Shown: piece after piece, positions 33,750-42,426 of the stretch | How positions within the stretch are numbered: the first letter of the stretch is position 1 | Layout of the letters: every line of letters starts with the position of its first letter | Source of the DNA: Pseudomonadota bacterium | Lineage (GTDB): Bacteria; Pseudomonadota; Gammaproteobacteria; Xanthomonadales; Rhodanobacteraceae | Assembly (NCBI GenBank): GCA_023430685.1 | Contig: JAEYZH010000024.1 | Span: 1-64,000, forward strand | DNA length: 64,000 nt | Reading direction: 5' to 3' | Notes under the pieces: generated by a model | Seen by the model: only the letters and a program-made list of their open reading frames with translations | Told to the model about the DNA's origin: nothing | Database searches by the model: none | Translations under genes and position numbers: made by a program

Positions 33750-34694
33750 TCAGAGCGTTCCCTTGGAGACGCAGTAGCTCACGAGCGCCTGCGGCTTCAG
33801 CACCTTCCAGTCCGCGACCGCCAGGCCGCGCGCCGCCGAGCCGAACGTCTGCTCGAGCACCGGGATGACCTGGTTCTGGGTGAGCTGGGCGGCGAAGCTG
33901 ATCGCCGAGCGGTGCGTCGCGATGCCGTTCCAGCACTTCGTGGTGGACTGCATCTCGGTCGGGATCAGGTTGGAGTTGAAGACCTCCAGCCGGTCGATCA
34001 CGCCGACGCGACCCGAACGCAGCGCGGACTTGCCGTCGCCGGTCAGCGACGCATCCTTGATGTCGCTGTTCTTCAGGCGCGCGGTCAGCCACGCGGGGAC
34101 CACGCACTTGCGGTCCTCTTCCGGCACGTTCTGCTCGTCCATCACCTGCGCGATGTTGAGCAGGAACGCGATCGGAGTGACCTGGCCGACGCCGTTGCCG
34201 ACGACGACGTTCGTGGAACCGGACGCGCCGAGGTTGATGTCGCCACTGATCGCGCCGGCGGCGATACCACGGTTCGCCGGATCGGCGTCGACGTAGACGT
34301 CGCCGAGGAAGTCGCGATCCCAGTCGATCTTCAGCTGCTGGGCGGCATCGCGGGACCAGTCTTCCTGGAAGTCCAGGTCCGACTGGAACTTGTCGATGTC
34401 GTCGATGTGCACGTTCCAGTACTTCGCGCGCTCGATCGGGAACTCGACCACGTTGGGCTGCGGATTCTGGACTTCCAGAATCTGGCCCTTCGTGTAGTTC
34501 TTGATGCGCACGTCCGGCGTCGTGCGGATGATGACCTTGTCGCCCTGCGACTTGATCTCGCCCTCGTAGTCGGTGTTGCAGATCTGGGCCATCACGCACG
34601 CGGCGTAGAACTTGACCAGGATCTTGCCCGACCAGACCTCGGGGATCAGGATGCCGGACTGCTGGGGAAAGCCGGCGGCGGCTCCGATAGACAT
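33750..34694 (-). CDS. major capsid protein (314 aa)
   Basis: Forms the icosahedral shell (HK97-type fold inferred). The N-terminus has PEVWSGKILVKFYAACVMAQ, then QGDKVIIRTTPDVRIKNY and PIERAKYWNVHIDDIDKF (the E-loop/spine-helix region), the centre AAQQLKIDWDRDFLGDVY and RKCVVPAWLTARLKNSDI, and the C-terminus GLAVADWKVLKPQALVSYCV. This is the pattern of P22-like/N4-like phage coat families. It follows the scaffold gene and has AAGGA before the ATG. The intergenic hairpin at 34717-34732 lies just upstream. Confidence 0.88.
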   Translation of the reverse strand: MSIGAAAGFPQQSGILIPEVWSGKILVKFYAACVMAQICNTDYEGEIKSQGDKVIIRTTPDVRIKNYTKGQILEVQNPQPNVVEFPIERAKYWNVHIDDIDKFQSDLDFQEDWSRDAAQQLKIDWDRDFLGDVYVDADPANRGIAAGAISGDINLGASGSTNVVVGNGVGQVTPIAFLLNIAQVMDEQNVPEEDRKCVVPAWLTARLKNSDIKDASLTGDGKSALRSGRVGVIDRLEVFNSNLIPTEMQSTTKCWNGIATHRSAISFAAQLTQNQVIPVLEQTFGSAARGLAVADWKVLKPQALVSYCVSKGTL

Positions 34695-34716
34695 GGTGAG
34701 AATCCTTTCTCTGGGT

Positions 34717-34732
34717 CGGCCATCCTTGGCCG
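34717..34732 (-). promoter_or_regulatory. intergenic stem-loop upstream of capsid gene, AAGGAT loop
   Basis: Five-base-pair stem (CGGCC with GGCCG) and six-base loop reading AAGGAT on the minus strand, about 23 bases before the capsid start codon. It matches hairpins at 31425-31446 and 44277-44292 in loop size and sequence. Confidence 0.45.
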
Positions 34733-34745
34733 GTATGCGCTCGCG

Positions 34746-35750
34746 CTATCGAACGCGTCCTTCCTTCTGAGCCGCGGTGATCTCCGCTTCCAGCACCTTG
34801 AAATCGTCCTCGGAAATCTTCCCGATGGCCCGGCGCTTGTAGACCTCGCCGACTTCGGCCGTGGTCCAGAGATGCTTCTCGCGATTCGGTTGCGTGCCGC
34901 CGCCCGGCGTCGGAACCTGCTGGCGTGCGAGCTTGTCGTCGACCGGCTGCGGCGCCGGCGGCTGATCGGCGGGCTTGATGCCAGCCTGCTCCTTGTAGGC
35001 GTTGAAGAACTCCGCGACGGCCGCGACGTCGCCATCCCGGAAGGCTTCCGCGATCAGTTCCTGCCGCGGTCGACGTGCGAAGCGATCGCGCTCGGCAAGG
35101 TACGCATGCCAGCGCTCGTCCGTATCGATCGACTGCCAGTCGGGAACCACTCGCGTCAGATCTGCCATGAAGGCCTGTCGCGCTGCCCTTGCTCGATCCG
35201 CCGCGACGTCCTCGGTCGCCTTGACGGCGGCCGTGGCCTGTTCGCGCACGGGCTCGATGTCCTTGCGTACGCCTGCGGCTGCGCTGTCTGCCCTGTTCGC
35301 GACGAACGCCTCGATCTCGTCGGCCACCTGGTCGCCCAGCGCCTCCCGGACTGCAGCCGGGAGTTTCGTCGCGGGCTCCGGTGCCGGAGTCGGTGTCGGA
35401 GGCGGTTGATCGGGGCTGGGAGTGCGCGCCTTGGAGAGCTCCGCCTGAAGCGCCGCGAGCCGTTCCTGTGCGTCCTTCAACTCGCGATTGAGCCTCGGGA
35501 CGTCGGCGTTGTACATGCCCTGCAGCGTGAGGTACTTCGCCTTCCAGTCCGTGCGGTCCTGTCCGTCCTTCGGCGGATCCTGCTGCGTAGGCGGATCGTT
35601 CGGCGCCGGTGGATCACTCGGGTTTGGCGGTTGCGGTGGGTCCTGCGGCGGGTCGCCTGCCGGCGGGTCCTGCGTTCGGGATTTCATCGCTTCCTGAATC
35701 GCTCGCTCCGAGCGATCCGCGGCATCCTGCACCTGCTTGGGCAGCTTCAT
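34746..35750 (-). CDS. scaffolding protein (334 aa)
   Basis: Guides coat assembly and leaves the finished shell. The product is acidic, Gln/Pro-rich near the N-terminus (a run of DPP repeats at residues ~25-60), then a long coiled coil (LNRELKDAQERLAALQAELS), a Pro/Glu linker, more helices (ADSAAAGVRKDIEPVREQA), and a basic C-terminus (EADEITAAQ-like helix ending EGRVR). This composition and its position between portal and coat are diagnostic of phage scaffolds. ATG at 35750 chosen for AAGGA upstream; an ATG 12 codons earlier lacks one. Confidence 0.85.
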   Translation of the reverse strand: MKLPKQVQDAADRSERAIQEAMKSRTQDPPAGDPPQDPPQPPNPSDPPAPNDPPTQQDPPKDGQDRTDWKAKYLTLQGMYNADVPRLNRELKDAQERLAALQAELSKARTPSPDQPPPTPTPAPEPATKLPAAVREALGDQVADEIEAFVANRADSAAAGVRKDIEPVREQATAAVKATEDVAADRARAARQAFMADLTRVVPDWQSIDTDERWHAYLAERDRFARRPRQELIAEAFRDGDVAAVAEFFNAYKEQAGIKPADQPPAPQPVDDKLARQQVPTPGGGTQPNREKHLWTTAEVGEVYKRRAIGKISEDDFKVLEAEITAAQKEGRVR

Positions 35751-35795
35751 CGTCGATCCTTGAGGTCCGCGTTGCGCGGTGTCCATCGGGTGAGG

Positions 35796-36035
35796 CTATC
35801 GCCTCGCATCCTGGCGCTTTGCGAGCGCTGCGCGCGCGCCTTGCACCAGTTCCATGAGTTCGCCCGCCAGGCTCGCGCGCCCTTGCGCACGGCCGGTGAG
35901 CACCAGATCGGTCACCTGCTCCAGAGCATCCCTTGCATCTTCGCGGCGCTTCGCGATCTCGTCGAGGAAGACTCGGAAATCGGGATCGCGCTCGAGGCGT
36001 GCGCAGGCTTGCTCCAGTGCGTGTTGACCTTCCAT
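35796..36035 (-). CDS. small helical protein between portal and scaffold
   Basis: A 79-residue, almost wholly helical protein (ALEQACARLERDPDFRVFLD, then DALEQVTDLVLTGRAQG). No motif recognised. It is flanked by gaps of 42 and 45 bases and shares the operon direction. Possible head-assembly helper. Confidence 0.6.
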   Translation of the reverse strand: MEGQHALEQACARLERDPDFRVFLDEIAKRREDARDALEQVTDLVLTGRAQGRASLAGELMELVQGARAALAKRQDARR

Positions 36036-36077
36036 TGCGGCGCATCGTGCAGTCGCGCCACGCGCGCGCCTAGTGAA

Positions 36078-38129
36078 TTACGCGGCTTCGCGGAACAGCG
36101 CGTGATCGACGCCGCCGGCGGGATTGCCAGCAGCGTCGACGGCGCCCGGTTGTCCGGGCTGCTGGCCAGGCGTGCCGAGCATCATGGTTGCCTGCCGCTG
36201 CTGCGCCAGCATTTCGTCCTTCGACGGCAGAATGTCGTCGGGGTTGAGGTCGAGCGCCTTGATCGTTTCGCGCAGGAGCGCCGCGCGTCCCATAGGTCCG
36301 AGGATCGGCGCATCGATCGCGTTCGCCGTAGCCTGCAGGAACTGGGTGCGGCGCAGTTGCTGCTGCTCCTTCGCGACCAGCGAAGCAGCGCCGCGCGCCT
36401 GCAGCTGCGCATCGCCCTTCACGTCGGGGTTCGGGTCGAACAGCATGATGTGCGTGTGCACGCGGTTGAGGCTGCCTTCGATCACGCGGTCGATCGCGGC
36501 GATGACCCGCTTGATCTGGCGCGAGCTCGCGGTCATCAACATCGACAGGCCGGACGCGGTGCCAGCCGCTCCCGTCGTCGGATTGACGCCCTGCTCGTAG
36601 CTCGGGATGCCGCTGTAGTTGTCGGCCAGCTGCGCGAAGTAGCCGTAGACCTTCATCAGCACGTCGACCACCGACTGCGGATTGTGGAACCGCACCGCCG
36701 GCGACGGCGTCGTTTTGCTCGACTTCGTCTGGAAGATGCGCCACGGGTAGAGCTGAGTCACGTCCTCGCCGGACGCGAGACGATCGACCTCGACCTCGAT
36801 CATCGGACCGGATGCGATGCCCATGTTGTTGCACAGTGCGCGCGCGCAGGCGTTGCAGATGTTCTGCAGGTCGCGGATGAGGCGCGGCAGGCCACGGCCC
36901 CAGAACTGGCCTTTGATCGAATCGAAGCTCGCCTTCATGTACGGCCGGCGGCGCAGCGGGTCTTCGTTGAGCACGCACCGCACGATGAACCGGCCGACCT
37001 TCAGGCAGGTAACCTCGTAGTCGGCATCGGCATCGGGAACCTGCGCCGCCTCCATGCCCCACTCGAGCAGCCATTCGCCGCGCACGGAGCCGTGGAACTC
37101 GAGCGCGTCGATCGTGCCGTCCGGCGACATCTGCCAGTTGCGCGACCGCTCCAGCTCTCGGCGCTGCTGGTCGCCGGCGATCGCCAGGTCGTACCCACTG
37201 CGCTGATATTCCTCGAGGGCCGCACGGATTTTCTGCTCGTCGTAGCCGGGGACACCGATCATCGAGAAGAGCGCCGACCGGCGCAGCGGAATGCGTTCGA
37301 ACAGGTAGCCGTCGTCAATGTCGCGGCTGTCGGGCGCCGGGTAGATGTCGAGCACCGATGGCGAGTAGAACATCGGCACGAGCTCGTCCTCGGCCTGCGG
37401 CACCGACTTCCCGGTCTTCGGATCGGGCACCCAGGTCAGGCGGCGATTCTTGCGGATTACAGGCCCTTTGAGGATGCCGGCCGGCAGCGCGACGAGATCG
37501 GGGATCATGTCCTCCATCGCGTCGTACCACGCGCCCTCGACCAGCACGTCGTCGATGGCATCTTCCATGCGCTGCGCGCGGATCTTCGCTTCGTCGCGCA
37601 TGCGCTGCTGGATCTGGTCGTAGAGCGACCGCGCGCGCTCGTACACCGCTTCTGGCGTCACGAACAGGCCCGCCTGAATCGCCTGCTCGAGTTCGATCAT
37701 GGTGCGCTGGTAGATGCCGGCCTTGAGTTCCTGCGGCAGGTCATCGGGCACCGGCGTCGGCTTCACCGTGAAGGGACGCTCGCCGGCGGGCAGCAGGATG
37801 TCGCGAATCCAGCCCTCCGCGGCGCGGCACTTCACGTTGGTCAGCAGCATGTAGACCTCGCTGCCGCCCTGCTTCCTGATCTCCGCGAGCTTCGTCGGCG
37901 AGTAAATGCCCTCGCGCTGCCGCAGGTCCTCGAGCATGTCCGGCTCGATCTGCGACTCCTTCGCGGAGCGCGCAGCCTCCCAGCAGTTCGCGATGTAGCT
38001 GTCGAGACGGCTGAGCAGGTTCTGGTAGGGATCGTTACCGGGCGACGGCGCAGACGTCGGAGCGCCAGGCGCCGCGTCGCGCTTCGCCGACTGGACCTGC
38101 TTCAGGATCTCTTCGAGTAGCCCAGGCAT
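36078..38129 (-). CDS. portal protein (683 aa)
   Basis: Forms the dodecameric ring at the capsid vertex through which DNA is packaged and ejected. The length fits the long podovirus portals. The N-terminus has YIANCWEAARSAKESQIEPD, a wing region follows (NRRLTWVPDPKTGKSVPQA), then SIKGQFWGRGLPRLIRDLQN and CARALCNNMGIASGPMIEV in the stem/clip region, SGIPSYEQGVNPTTGAAGTA, and a C-terminal Gln/Pro/Gly-rich tail (QQPGQPGAVDAAGNPAGG). It is the first structural gene after terminase, although a plus-strand cargo gene separates them. Confidence 0.9.
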   Translation of the reverse strand: MPGLLEEILKQVQSAKRDAAPGAPTSAPSPGNDPYQNLLSRLDSYIANCWEAARSAKESQIEPDMLEDLRQREGIYSPTKLAEIRKQGGSEVYMLLTNVKCRAAEGWIRDILLPAGERPFTVKPTPVPDDLPQELKAGIYQRTMIELEQAIQAGLFVTPEAVYERARSLYDQIQQRMRDEAKIRAQRMEDAIDDVLVEGAWYDAMEDMIPDLVALPAGILKGPVIRKNRRLTWVPDPKTGKSVPQAEDELVPMFYSPSVLDIYPAPDSRDIDDGYLFERIPLRRSALFSMIGVPGYDEQKIRAALEEYQRSGYDLAIAGDQQRRELERSRNWQMSPDGTIDALEFHGSVRGEWLLEWGMEAAQVPDADADYEVTCLKVGRFIVRCVLNEDPLRRRPYMKASFDSIKGQFWGRGLPRLIRDLQNICNACARALCNNMGIASGPMIEVEVDRLASGEDVTQLYPWRIFQTKSSKTTPSPAVRFHNPQSVVDVLMKVYGYFAQLADNYSGIPSYEQGVNPTTGAAGTASGLSMLMTASSRQIKRVIAAIDRVIEGSLNRVHTHIMLFDPNPDVKGDAQLQARGAASLVAKEQQQLRRTQFLQATANAIDAPILGPMGRAALLRETIKALDLNPDDILPSKDEMLAQQRQATMMLGTPGQQPGQPGAVDAAGNPAGGVDHALFREAA

Positions 38130-38597
38130 TGCGTGCGCTTCCTGCTCATGTTCACTGAACTTGCTGCCGTGTCTACCCTCTCACCAGTGGGCAGAACAGT
38201 GAAGTTAATTCCGGCTCGACAGTCCACATGCCGTAAGACTTTTCCTATTTTCCTGTAAGACATTTCCTACAAGCCACCCGGCATGCCTTCAATCTCCAGC
38301 TGGAGCAATCGAGCGACACCGCGCTGCACAATGACACCGCGTGTCGCATTTGATACAGGACAATCGGCGGAGGGCGCGCTGTTCGCGCCGGGGACTCTCA
38401 GTTCTCATTGACGTCGACGCACTTTGCGTGGCCTACCACGGAGTGCCGCACGTGCCCGCCCATCCTCAACAGTCTTGAACTCGGCTGGTCGATCTTCGGC
38501 GGGCGCGATTCGACGTACTCGGACACAACTCCTTCGCCGTTCTGGCGCGCCACTGCGTGCGGCGCTCCGCTTACGCCATCTGAGAGGGGAACTCGAT
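38130..38597. promoter_or_regulatory. 468-bp intergenic region with tandem 15-bp repeat
   Basis: This gap between the portal and the plus-strand secreted protein has no convincing gene and is less GC-rich. It holds two near-identical 15-base copies (GTAAGAC-T/A-TTTCCTA) at 38233-38247 and 38255-38269, spaced 22 bases start to start; the second extends to an imperfect palindrome TGTAAGACATTTCCTACA. A related 17-base copy (inverted, 13 of 17 matches) is at 56663-56679. The arrangement suggests a protein-binding site controlling the cargo gene. Confidence 0.5.
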
Positions 38598-39593
38598 ATG
38601 TGCAGTATTCGGATCCGGCTTTTTGTTCTATCCATGCTCATCTACGGGTGGGCAACAACCTGTCTTGGGCAAGGCGCAGAGCCTCCTCCGCAAGCATCAC
38701 AAGAAGTGTGCGCATCGGAGGAGGCGGCACTGCTGGATGTTCAAAATAGATACAAACCAATCATGGATTCTTTGGAGAAACGGGGGGCTGCCATCAGCGA
38801 AGAAGGGGACGAAACCAGCCTACTGCGGGTCGATCTCGTGTGGCGGGAAGAGAGATGGGTTTTCGACCTTCCAACGGTAAGCATGAAGACGAAAGACATG
38901 AGCCTCGACTTACCCCAGTTTTCAATGCGAAGGAAAGATATGTCCTTTGACATCGTCGAAACCTTCATGGGCACCACTGATTGCGGCAAGTATCCCGAGT
39001 TCACATGCAGCGGCTTCAAGTGTAGGGTGAAGTGGTCGGTTATACGTTGCGACCTCCCGCAGACCCGCAAGAAGCGCGTACGCATCTCGCTCGACGTCCC
39101 AGAAACCCGGTGGGATACGACCCATTTCTCGATGGATATCCCGGAGATCTCCATGCACAAACAAGAATGGACGTTCAAGCTTCCGGACAAGGTGACTGTT
39201 GAGACCCTGGATGAACAAGTCGCGGAGATCAAGCTCAAAGGAGACGCGCTGAAGAGCGAGTCCGAAGCGGTTGTGCAAGCAATGCAGAAGGAGGTGACAG
39301 AGAGGACCAGTAGCATGCTGACCTGCCGCCGTCAGGACCTTCTCTCAAAACGATCCGGCGTCGCGTCTCAGTTCGACGCCGCGATTGCACAGTTCGATAC
39401 ATCGATCCAGATGATCACCGCTCAAGGGGGCAATCCGCGCGCAGTCATCAATGATCAAAAGGTCAGCGTCGACATGCTCGCGGCAAAAGACGAATTGGTC
39501 AGGAACAAGGAGCGATCGATGGCTGAGTTTGATGCCGCGTTGAAGTCATTGGATGACGCCTCCACGAAGTCGCTGCAGGCCGTAGCCGGATAG
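38598..39593 (+). CDS. secreted beta-repeat protein, lysogenic-conversion candidate (331 aa)
   Basis: Begins with a Sec signal (IRLFVLSMLIYGWATTCLG, cleavage near residue 24). Residues ~65-210 carry about six repeats of a ~14-residue beta unit with the core hDhPxhSM: WVFDLPTVSM, MSLDLPQFSM, MSFDIVETFM, ISLDVPETRW, FSMDIPEISM and WTFKLPDKV; a Cys-containing insert (CGKYPEFTCSGFKCRV) interrupts the series. The C-terminal third is a coiled coil with AQFDTSIQMITAQGG. GC content is visibly lower than in flanking phage genes and the gene runs opposite to the late operon, between portal and terminase. GAGGGGA precedes the ATG. No known family; likely periplasmic. Confidence 0.85.
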   Translation: MCSIRIRLFVLSMLIYGWATTCLGQGAEPPPQASQEVCASEEAALLDVQNRYKPIMDSLEKRGAAISEEGDETSLLRVDLVWREERWVFDLPTVSMKTKDMSLDLPQFSMRRKDMSFDIVETFMGTTDCGKYPEFTCSGFKCRVKWSVIRCDLPQTRKKRVRISLDVPETRWDTTHFSMDIPEISMHKQEWTFKLPDKVTVETLDEQVAEIKLKGDALKSESEAVVQAMQKEVTERTSSMLTCRRQDLLSKRSGVASQFDAAIAQFDTSIQMITAQGGNPRAVINDQKVSVDMLAAKDELVRNKERSMAEFDAALKSLDDASTKSLQAVAG

Positions 39594-39628
39594 TTCTTTC
39601 CAACGCGTTACCCTCCATAGTGCTTTCG

Positions 39629-39653
39629 GGGCCCAAGTCCAAAGCTTGGGCCC
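39629..39653. terminator. bidirectional hairpin terminator candidate
   Basis: A nine-base-pair inverted repeat (GGGCCCAAG with CTTGGGCCC, seven-base loop) between the convergent secreted-protein gene and TerL. It is followed by TCTCGT on the plus strand, a weak U-tract. It probably ends the plus-strand cargo transcript, and late transcription must read through it. Confidence 0.5.
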
Positions 39654-39672
39654 TCTCGTGCCGAGTGATCGC

Positions 39673-41121
39673 CTAGGTCCACCCTGCCGCGCTGCGCTGC
39701 TTCACGGTGCGCGCGACGGCCGTCGGCGCCACCACGTTGCCGGCCCACGCCGCCTGGCAGGTGTGCTGGTGCGCATCGTGCGGATGCGAGAACCGGTTCT
39801 TCTCTGGCGCTTCCTTGTAGCGCTCGTCGCCCGACACGTTGAGCTTCGCGTAGCGATAGCCACCGAGGAATCCGCGGCGCAGGTAGGTGCACTTCGGCGA
39901 CAGCAGGTATCCCGGCTGGCCGTCGATCGTCGACTTCAGGAAGCGGATCACCGCGTCCTGGCGCGCAGCTGGATCGTTGGTCGGCGCCTCCTGCGTCGGG
40001 ATGCCTTCCTCAGCCTGGATGTCCATGCACGAGGTCTCTTCGCCCTGCCCCTTCGCCGCGCCGGCCGGATCGCCCCACGACAGTCCGATGGGCATGCCGA
40101 CGTAGTTCGCAGCGAGGTGCGGCTTCACGATCTCGCGCGTGAAGGTGCGGATCCCCATGCCCTCGCCGGCGGCGTCGACGACAAGCTCGTCGATCACGCG
40201 GAGCTGACCCTTCGGCGTCATTTGCGCGATCACGCAGGCGGGCGTGCGGCCGTAGTCCCAGCCCAGCAGCAGCGGCAAGCCGCGCCACGGCTCGAGGATG
40301 TCCGGCGCGCAGTGGATCGAATCGACGTACTCGGGGAACACGACGCGGCCGTCGAGCACGGTGCCGTACTGGCCAAGGATGTAGACCTTGATCCACTCGT
40401 CGGTTTTGCCCGGCAGCTGACGGAGCCAGTACTCGTAGCCCAGCTCGTGGTTCTGCACGTTCTCCGCGGCAGGGTTTGGCACGTAATCGGCCGGGCCGCG
40501 CTTGATGAGCGCCGGCGGCTGCGCCCAGAACTCGAAACCCTTCGGCCGCTCTTCCTCGGCGAGTCGATACCACCAGTGGATGTCATCCGGCGGATTGGTG
40601 TCCATGATGACGCCGGACCAGGACGCGCCGCCGTCGCGCTTCGACGGATAGCGTCCGACGCGGCCCATCGCGGCGTCGATCACCGCCTTCGGGATTTCCT
40701 TCGCCTCGTTGATCCAGACGCCGGTCAGCTCCAGGGACAGCAGCTTCTTCACGTCCTTCGGGCGGTCCAGCGCGATGAACAGTATCTCGAGGTCGATGTC
40801 GCGCAGGCGAAGGCGACCGCGGATCGGCGCGTCGTACACGATCGGGCAGATGTCGTCCGGGAACCAGTCCTGCCAGGTCTTGATCGTGGTCGACTTCAGC
40901 TCCGCGTAGGTGTTGCGCACGATCGCCCAGCGACTGCGCCGGATGCCGCCCTTTCCCGGGCGCTGCTCGGCAGCGCGCCGGAACACTTCGACGCAGCAGC
41001 CGACCGACTTGCCCGAGCCGATCGGGCCGCGAATGCCGCGCACGAAGGCATTCGACGCGTGAAACCGCGCCAGCGTCGGCGATGCCGTGTAGTCGATGTG
41101 GATGGGGGTGAGCGCGGTCAC
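39673..41121 (-). CDS. terL: terminase large subunit
   Basis: The DNA-packaging motor ATPase and nuclease. Walker A is GPIGSGKS at residues 32-39; the Walker-B-type segment is TGVWINEAKEIP near residue 135; the nuclease half has LLGWDYGRTPACVIAQ and IGLSWGDPAGAAKGQG with acidic residues. Length (482) and order are those of podovirus/P22-like terminases. The ATG overlaps the small-subunit stop by four bases (ATGA). Confidence 0.93.
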   Translation of the reverse strand: MTALTPIHIDYTASPTLARFHASNAFVRGIRGPIGSGKSVGCCVEVFRRAAEQRPGKGGIRRSRWAIVRNTYAELKSTTIKTWQDWFPDDICPIVYDAPIRGRLRLRDIDLEILFIALDRPKDVKKLLSLELTGVWINEAKEIPKAVIDAAMGRVGRYPSKRDGGASWSGVIMDTNPPDDIHWWYRLAEEERPKGFEFWAQPPALIKRGPADYVPNPAAENVQNHELGYEYWLRQLPGKTDEWIKVYILGQYGTVLDGRVVFPEYVDSIHCAPDILEPWRGLPLLLGWDYGRTPACVIAQMTPKGQLRVIDELVVDAAGEGMGIRTFTREIVKPHLAANYVGMPIGLSWGDPAGAAKGQGEETSCMDIQAEEGIPTQEAPTNDPAARQDAVIRFLKSTIDGQPGYLLSPKCTYLRRGFLGGYRYAKLNVSGDERYKEAPEKNRFSHPHDAHQHTCQAAWAGNVVAPTAVARTVKQRSAAGWT

Positions 41122-41609
41122 TTGCCGGCGAGGTTCAGCGTGATGTTCACCGGCCGATCGGGGTCATTGGACAGCTCGACCTTCTCGCGCCACTCGTCCT
41201 TCTGGCGGTTCTTCAGCCAGAAGATGCAGGCGACCGTGTCCGGCGGGTAGATCTCGGTGTACGGCACGATCACCGGCTCGCCTTTGTCCTGCATGATCTT
41301 CACGGCCGGGTGCCGATAGCCGCACGCACGCTCGAACAGGCTGCGTACCACGCGAGCGTCAGCTTCGGCCTTCGCGGCTTTTAGGGCCTCCGAAAACTCG
41401 GGGTGCTCCTTCTTCCACAGGTTCAGGGTCGACTCGGCGATATCGAAGATGCGAGCGAGGTCGGCATCGGTCGCACCGAGGGGTGCAATCTCCTTGGCCA
41501 TCCGGATGAACTCGGGGCGAAACGACGAAGGACGGCCGCCCGTCTTCGGTGCGGCCGCCTTCTTGTTCGCCCGGGCCTTCGCCGGTGCCGGCTTCTTGCG
41601 CGACGCCAC
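41118..41609 (-). CDS. terS: terminase small subunit
   Basis: Recognises the packaging site and loads the large subunit. The 163-residue product has a Lys/Ala-rich leader, an N-terminal helix-turn-helix (ATDADLARIFDIAESTLNLW) and a C-terminal segment with ACGYRHPAVKIMQDKG and TEIYPPDTVACIFWLKNRQK, the standard signature of this family. GTG start, with AAGG from the previous gene's end providing the ribosome site. Confidence 0.9.
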   Translation of the reverse strand: MASRKKPAPAKARANKKAAAPKTGGRPSSFRPEFIRMAKEIAPLGATDADLARIFDIAESTLNLWKKEHPEFSEALKAAKAEADARVVRSLFERACGYRHPAVKIMQDKGEPVIVPYTEIYPPDTVACIFWLKNRQKDEWREKVELSNDPDRPVNITLNLAGK

Positions 41610-41611
41610 GG

Positions 41612-41794
41612 TTACTGGACCTTGATCGTCCCGCGGCCGCTCGAACGCATCGGTCGGCCGGCGGCTGGCACGCGGTGAGCGCGCGGCGCGGCCGGGATTG
41701 CCGCTGCCGGCGCCGGGACGCGGGCCGGCTTCGTCGGTGCACGCGGCGCCGGGGCGGGCTTGGCCGGCATCATGCCGGCGGGGATCTTTCGCAT
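41612..41794 (-). CDS. small Ala/Pro-rich basic protein
   Basis: A 60-residue protein of almost only Ala, Pro, Arg and Lys (KIPAGMMPAKPAPAPRAPTK). The ATG has GGAG upstream, and its final codons contain the ribosome site for TerS, which supports real translation. No function can be assigned; it may simply aid TerS translation. Confidence 0.5.
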   Translation of the reverse strand: MRKIPAGMMPAKPAPAPRAPTKPARVPAPAAAIPAAPRAHRVPAAGRPMRSSGRGTIKVQ

Positions 41795-41798
41795 GGTC

Positions 41799-42125
41799 CT
41801 ACTCCGTGGGTTGCCCTGCCGCCCACTGGCGGAGGGATTCGAGCCTCGACCGCAGTTCGCGGAAGCCCGCGCGCAGGTCGAGGCGGTTGACCAGCTTCGC
41901 GCCGATCGTCTCGTTCTCCGGCACCGGCTCCGCGACATCGACCAGCAGGTCCGCCGGAGGCAGGACGCGTTCAGTCCGAACGGTCGGGATGCACTCCGGC
42001 GCCGGCTCCGGTCGCGGTGGCGACACCTGGCAGGCCGACAACGAAATCAGGCACGACAACATCGAGGCAGCGAGCCAGATCCGGCTCGGCCTTTCGGCGC
42101 CACAGTTCGAGGTTCCGCTTCGCAT
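41799..42125 (-). CDS. Rz1-like outer-membrane spanin lipoprotein
   Basis: A 108-residue protein with a signal sequence WLAASMLSCLISLSAC whose Cys at residue 32 is a lipobox Cys, followed by Pro/Glu-rich SPPRPEPAPE and a helical end. It starts inside the Rz gene in a different frame and extends past its end, the classic overlapping Rz/Rz1 layout. With Rz it fuses inner and outer membranes in the last step of lysis. Confidence 0.85.
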   Translation of the reverse strand: MRSGTSNCGAERPSRIWLAASMLSCLISLSACQVSPPRPEPAPECIPTVRTERVLPPADLLVDVAEPVPENETIGAKLVNRLDLRAGFRELRSRLESLRQWAAGQPTE

Positions 42126-42426
42126 CGCTCAGCTCCTTCTGGATCACCGCGCTGCGAGCCGCGGCGTTCCGGTTCACGTCCTCGCGCAACGCGAGTTCGC
42201 GCGCGTGGTCCCTCGCGGCCGTCTCGGCGTCCGCCTTCGCCCGCTCGGTCGCGGCGCGCGCTTCGTTGAGGTCCAGCACCAGATCGGTGCGGTCCTTCTC
42301 CATGCCGGCGACCTTCGTCTGCAGGGCATCGCGGTCCCGGAAGGCGCCGGCGATCGTGTCAACGCCGTACCAGGCGCCGAGGATCGCGACGATGGCGGCG
42401 ATCGCGTAGGCGGCGAGCTTCGTCAT
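41971..42426 (-). CDS. Rz-like inner-membrane spanin
   Basis: A 151-residue protein with one N-terminal membrane segment (KLAAYAIAAIVAILGAWYGV) and a long periplasmic coiled coil (ERAKADAETAARDHARELAL). The C-terminus is Gly/Ala-rich. The ATG overlaps the endolysin stop (ATGA). Rz1 is encoded in another frame within its 3' half and beyond. Together they form the spanin complex. Confidence 0.88.
   Translation of the reverse strand: MTKLAAYAIAAIVAILGAWYGVDTIAGAFRDRDALQTKVAGMEKDRTDLVLDLNEARAATERAKADAETAARDHARELALREDVNRNAAARSAVIQKELSDAKRNLELWRRKAEPDLARCLDVVVPDFVVGLPGVATATGAGAGVHPDRSD

Noticed and set aside
32832..38120. A 1762-codon plus-strand open frame
   Set aside because: It lies exactly antisense to portal, scaffold, capsid and adaptor genes, is extremely Arg/Ala/Leu/Asp-rich with no domains, and arises from the high GC third-position bias.
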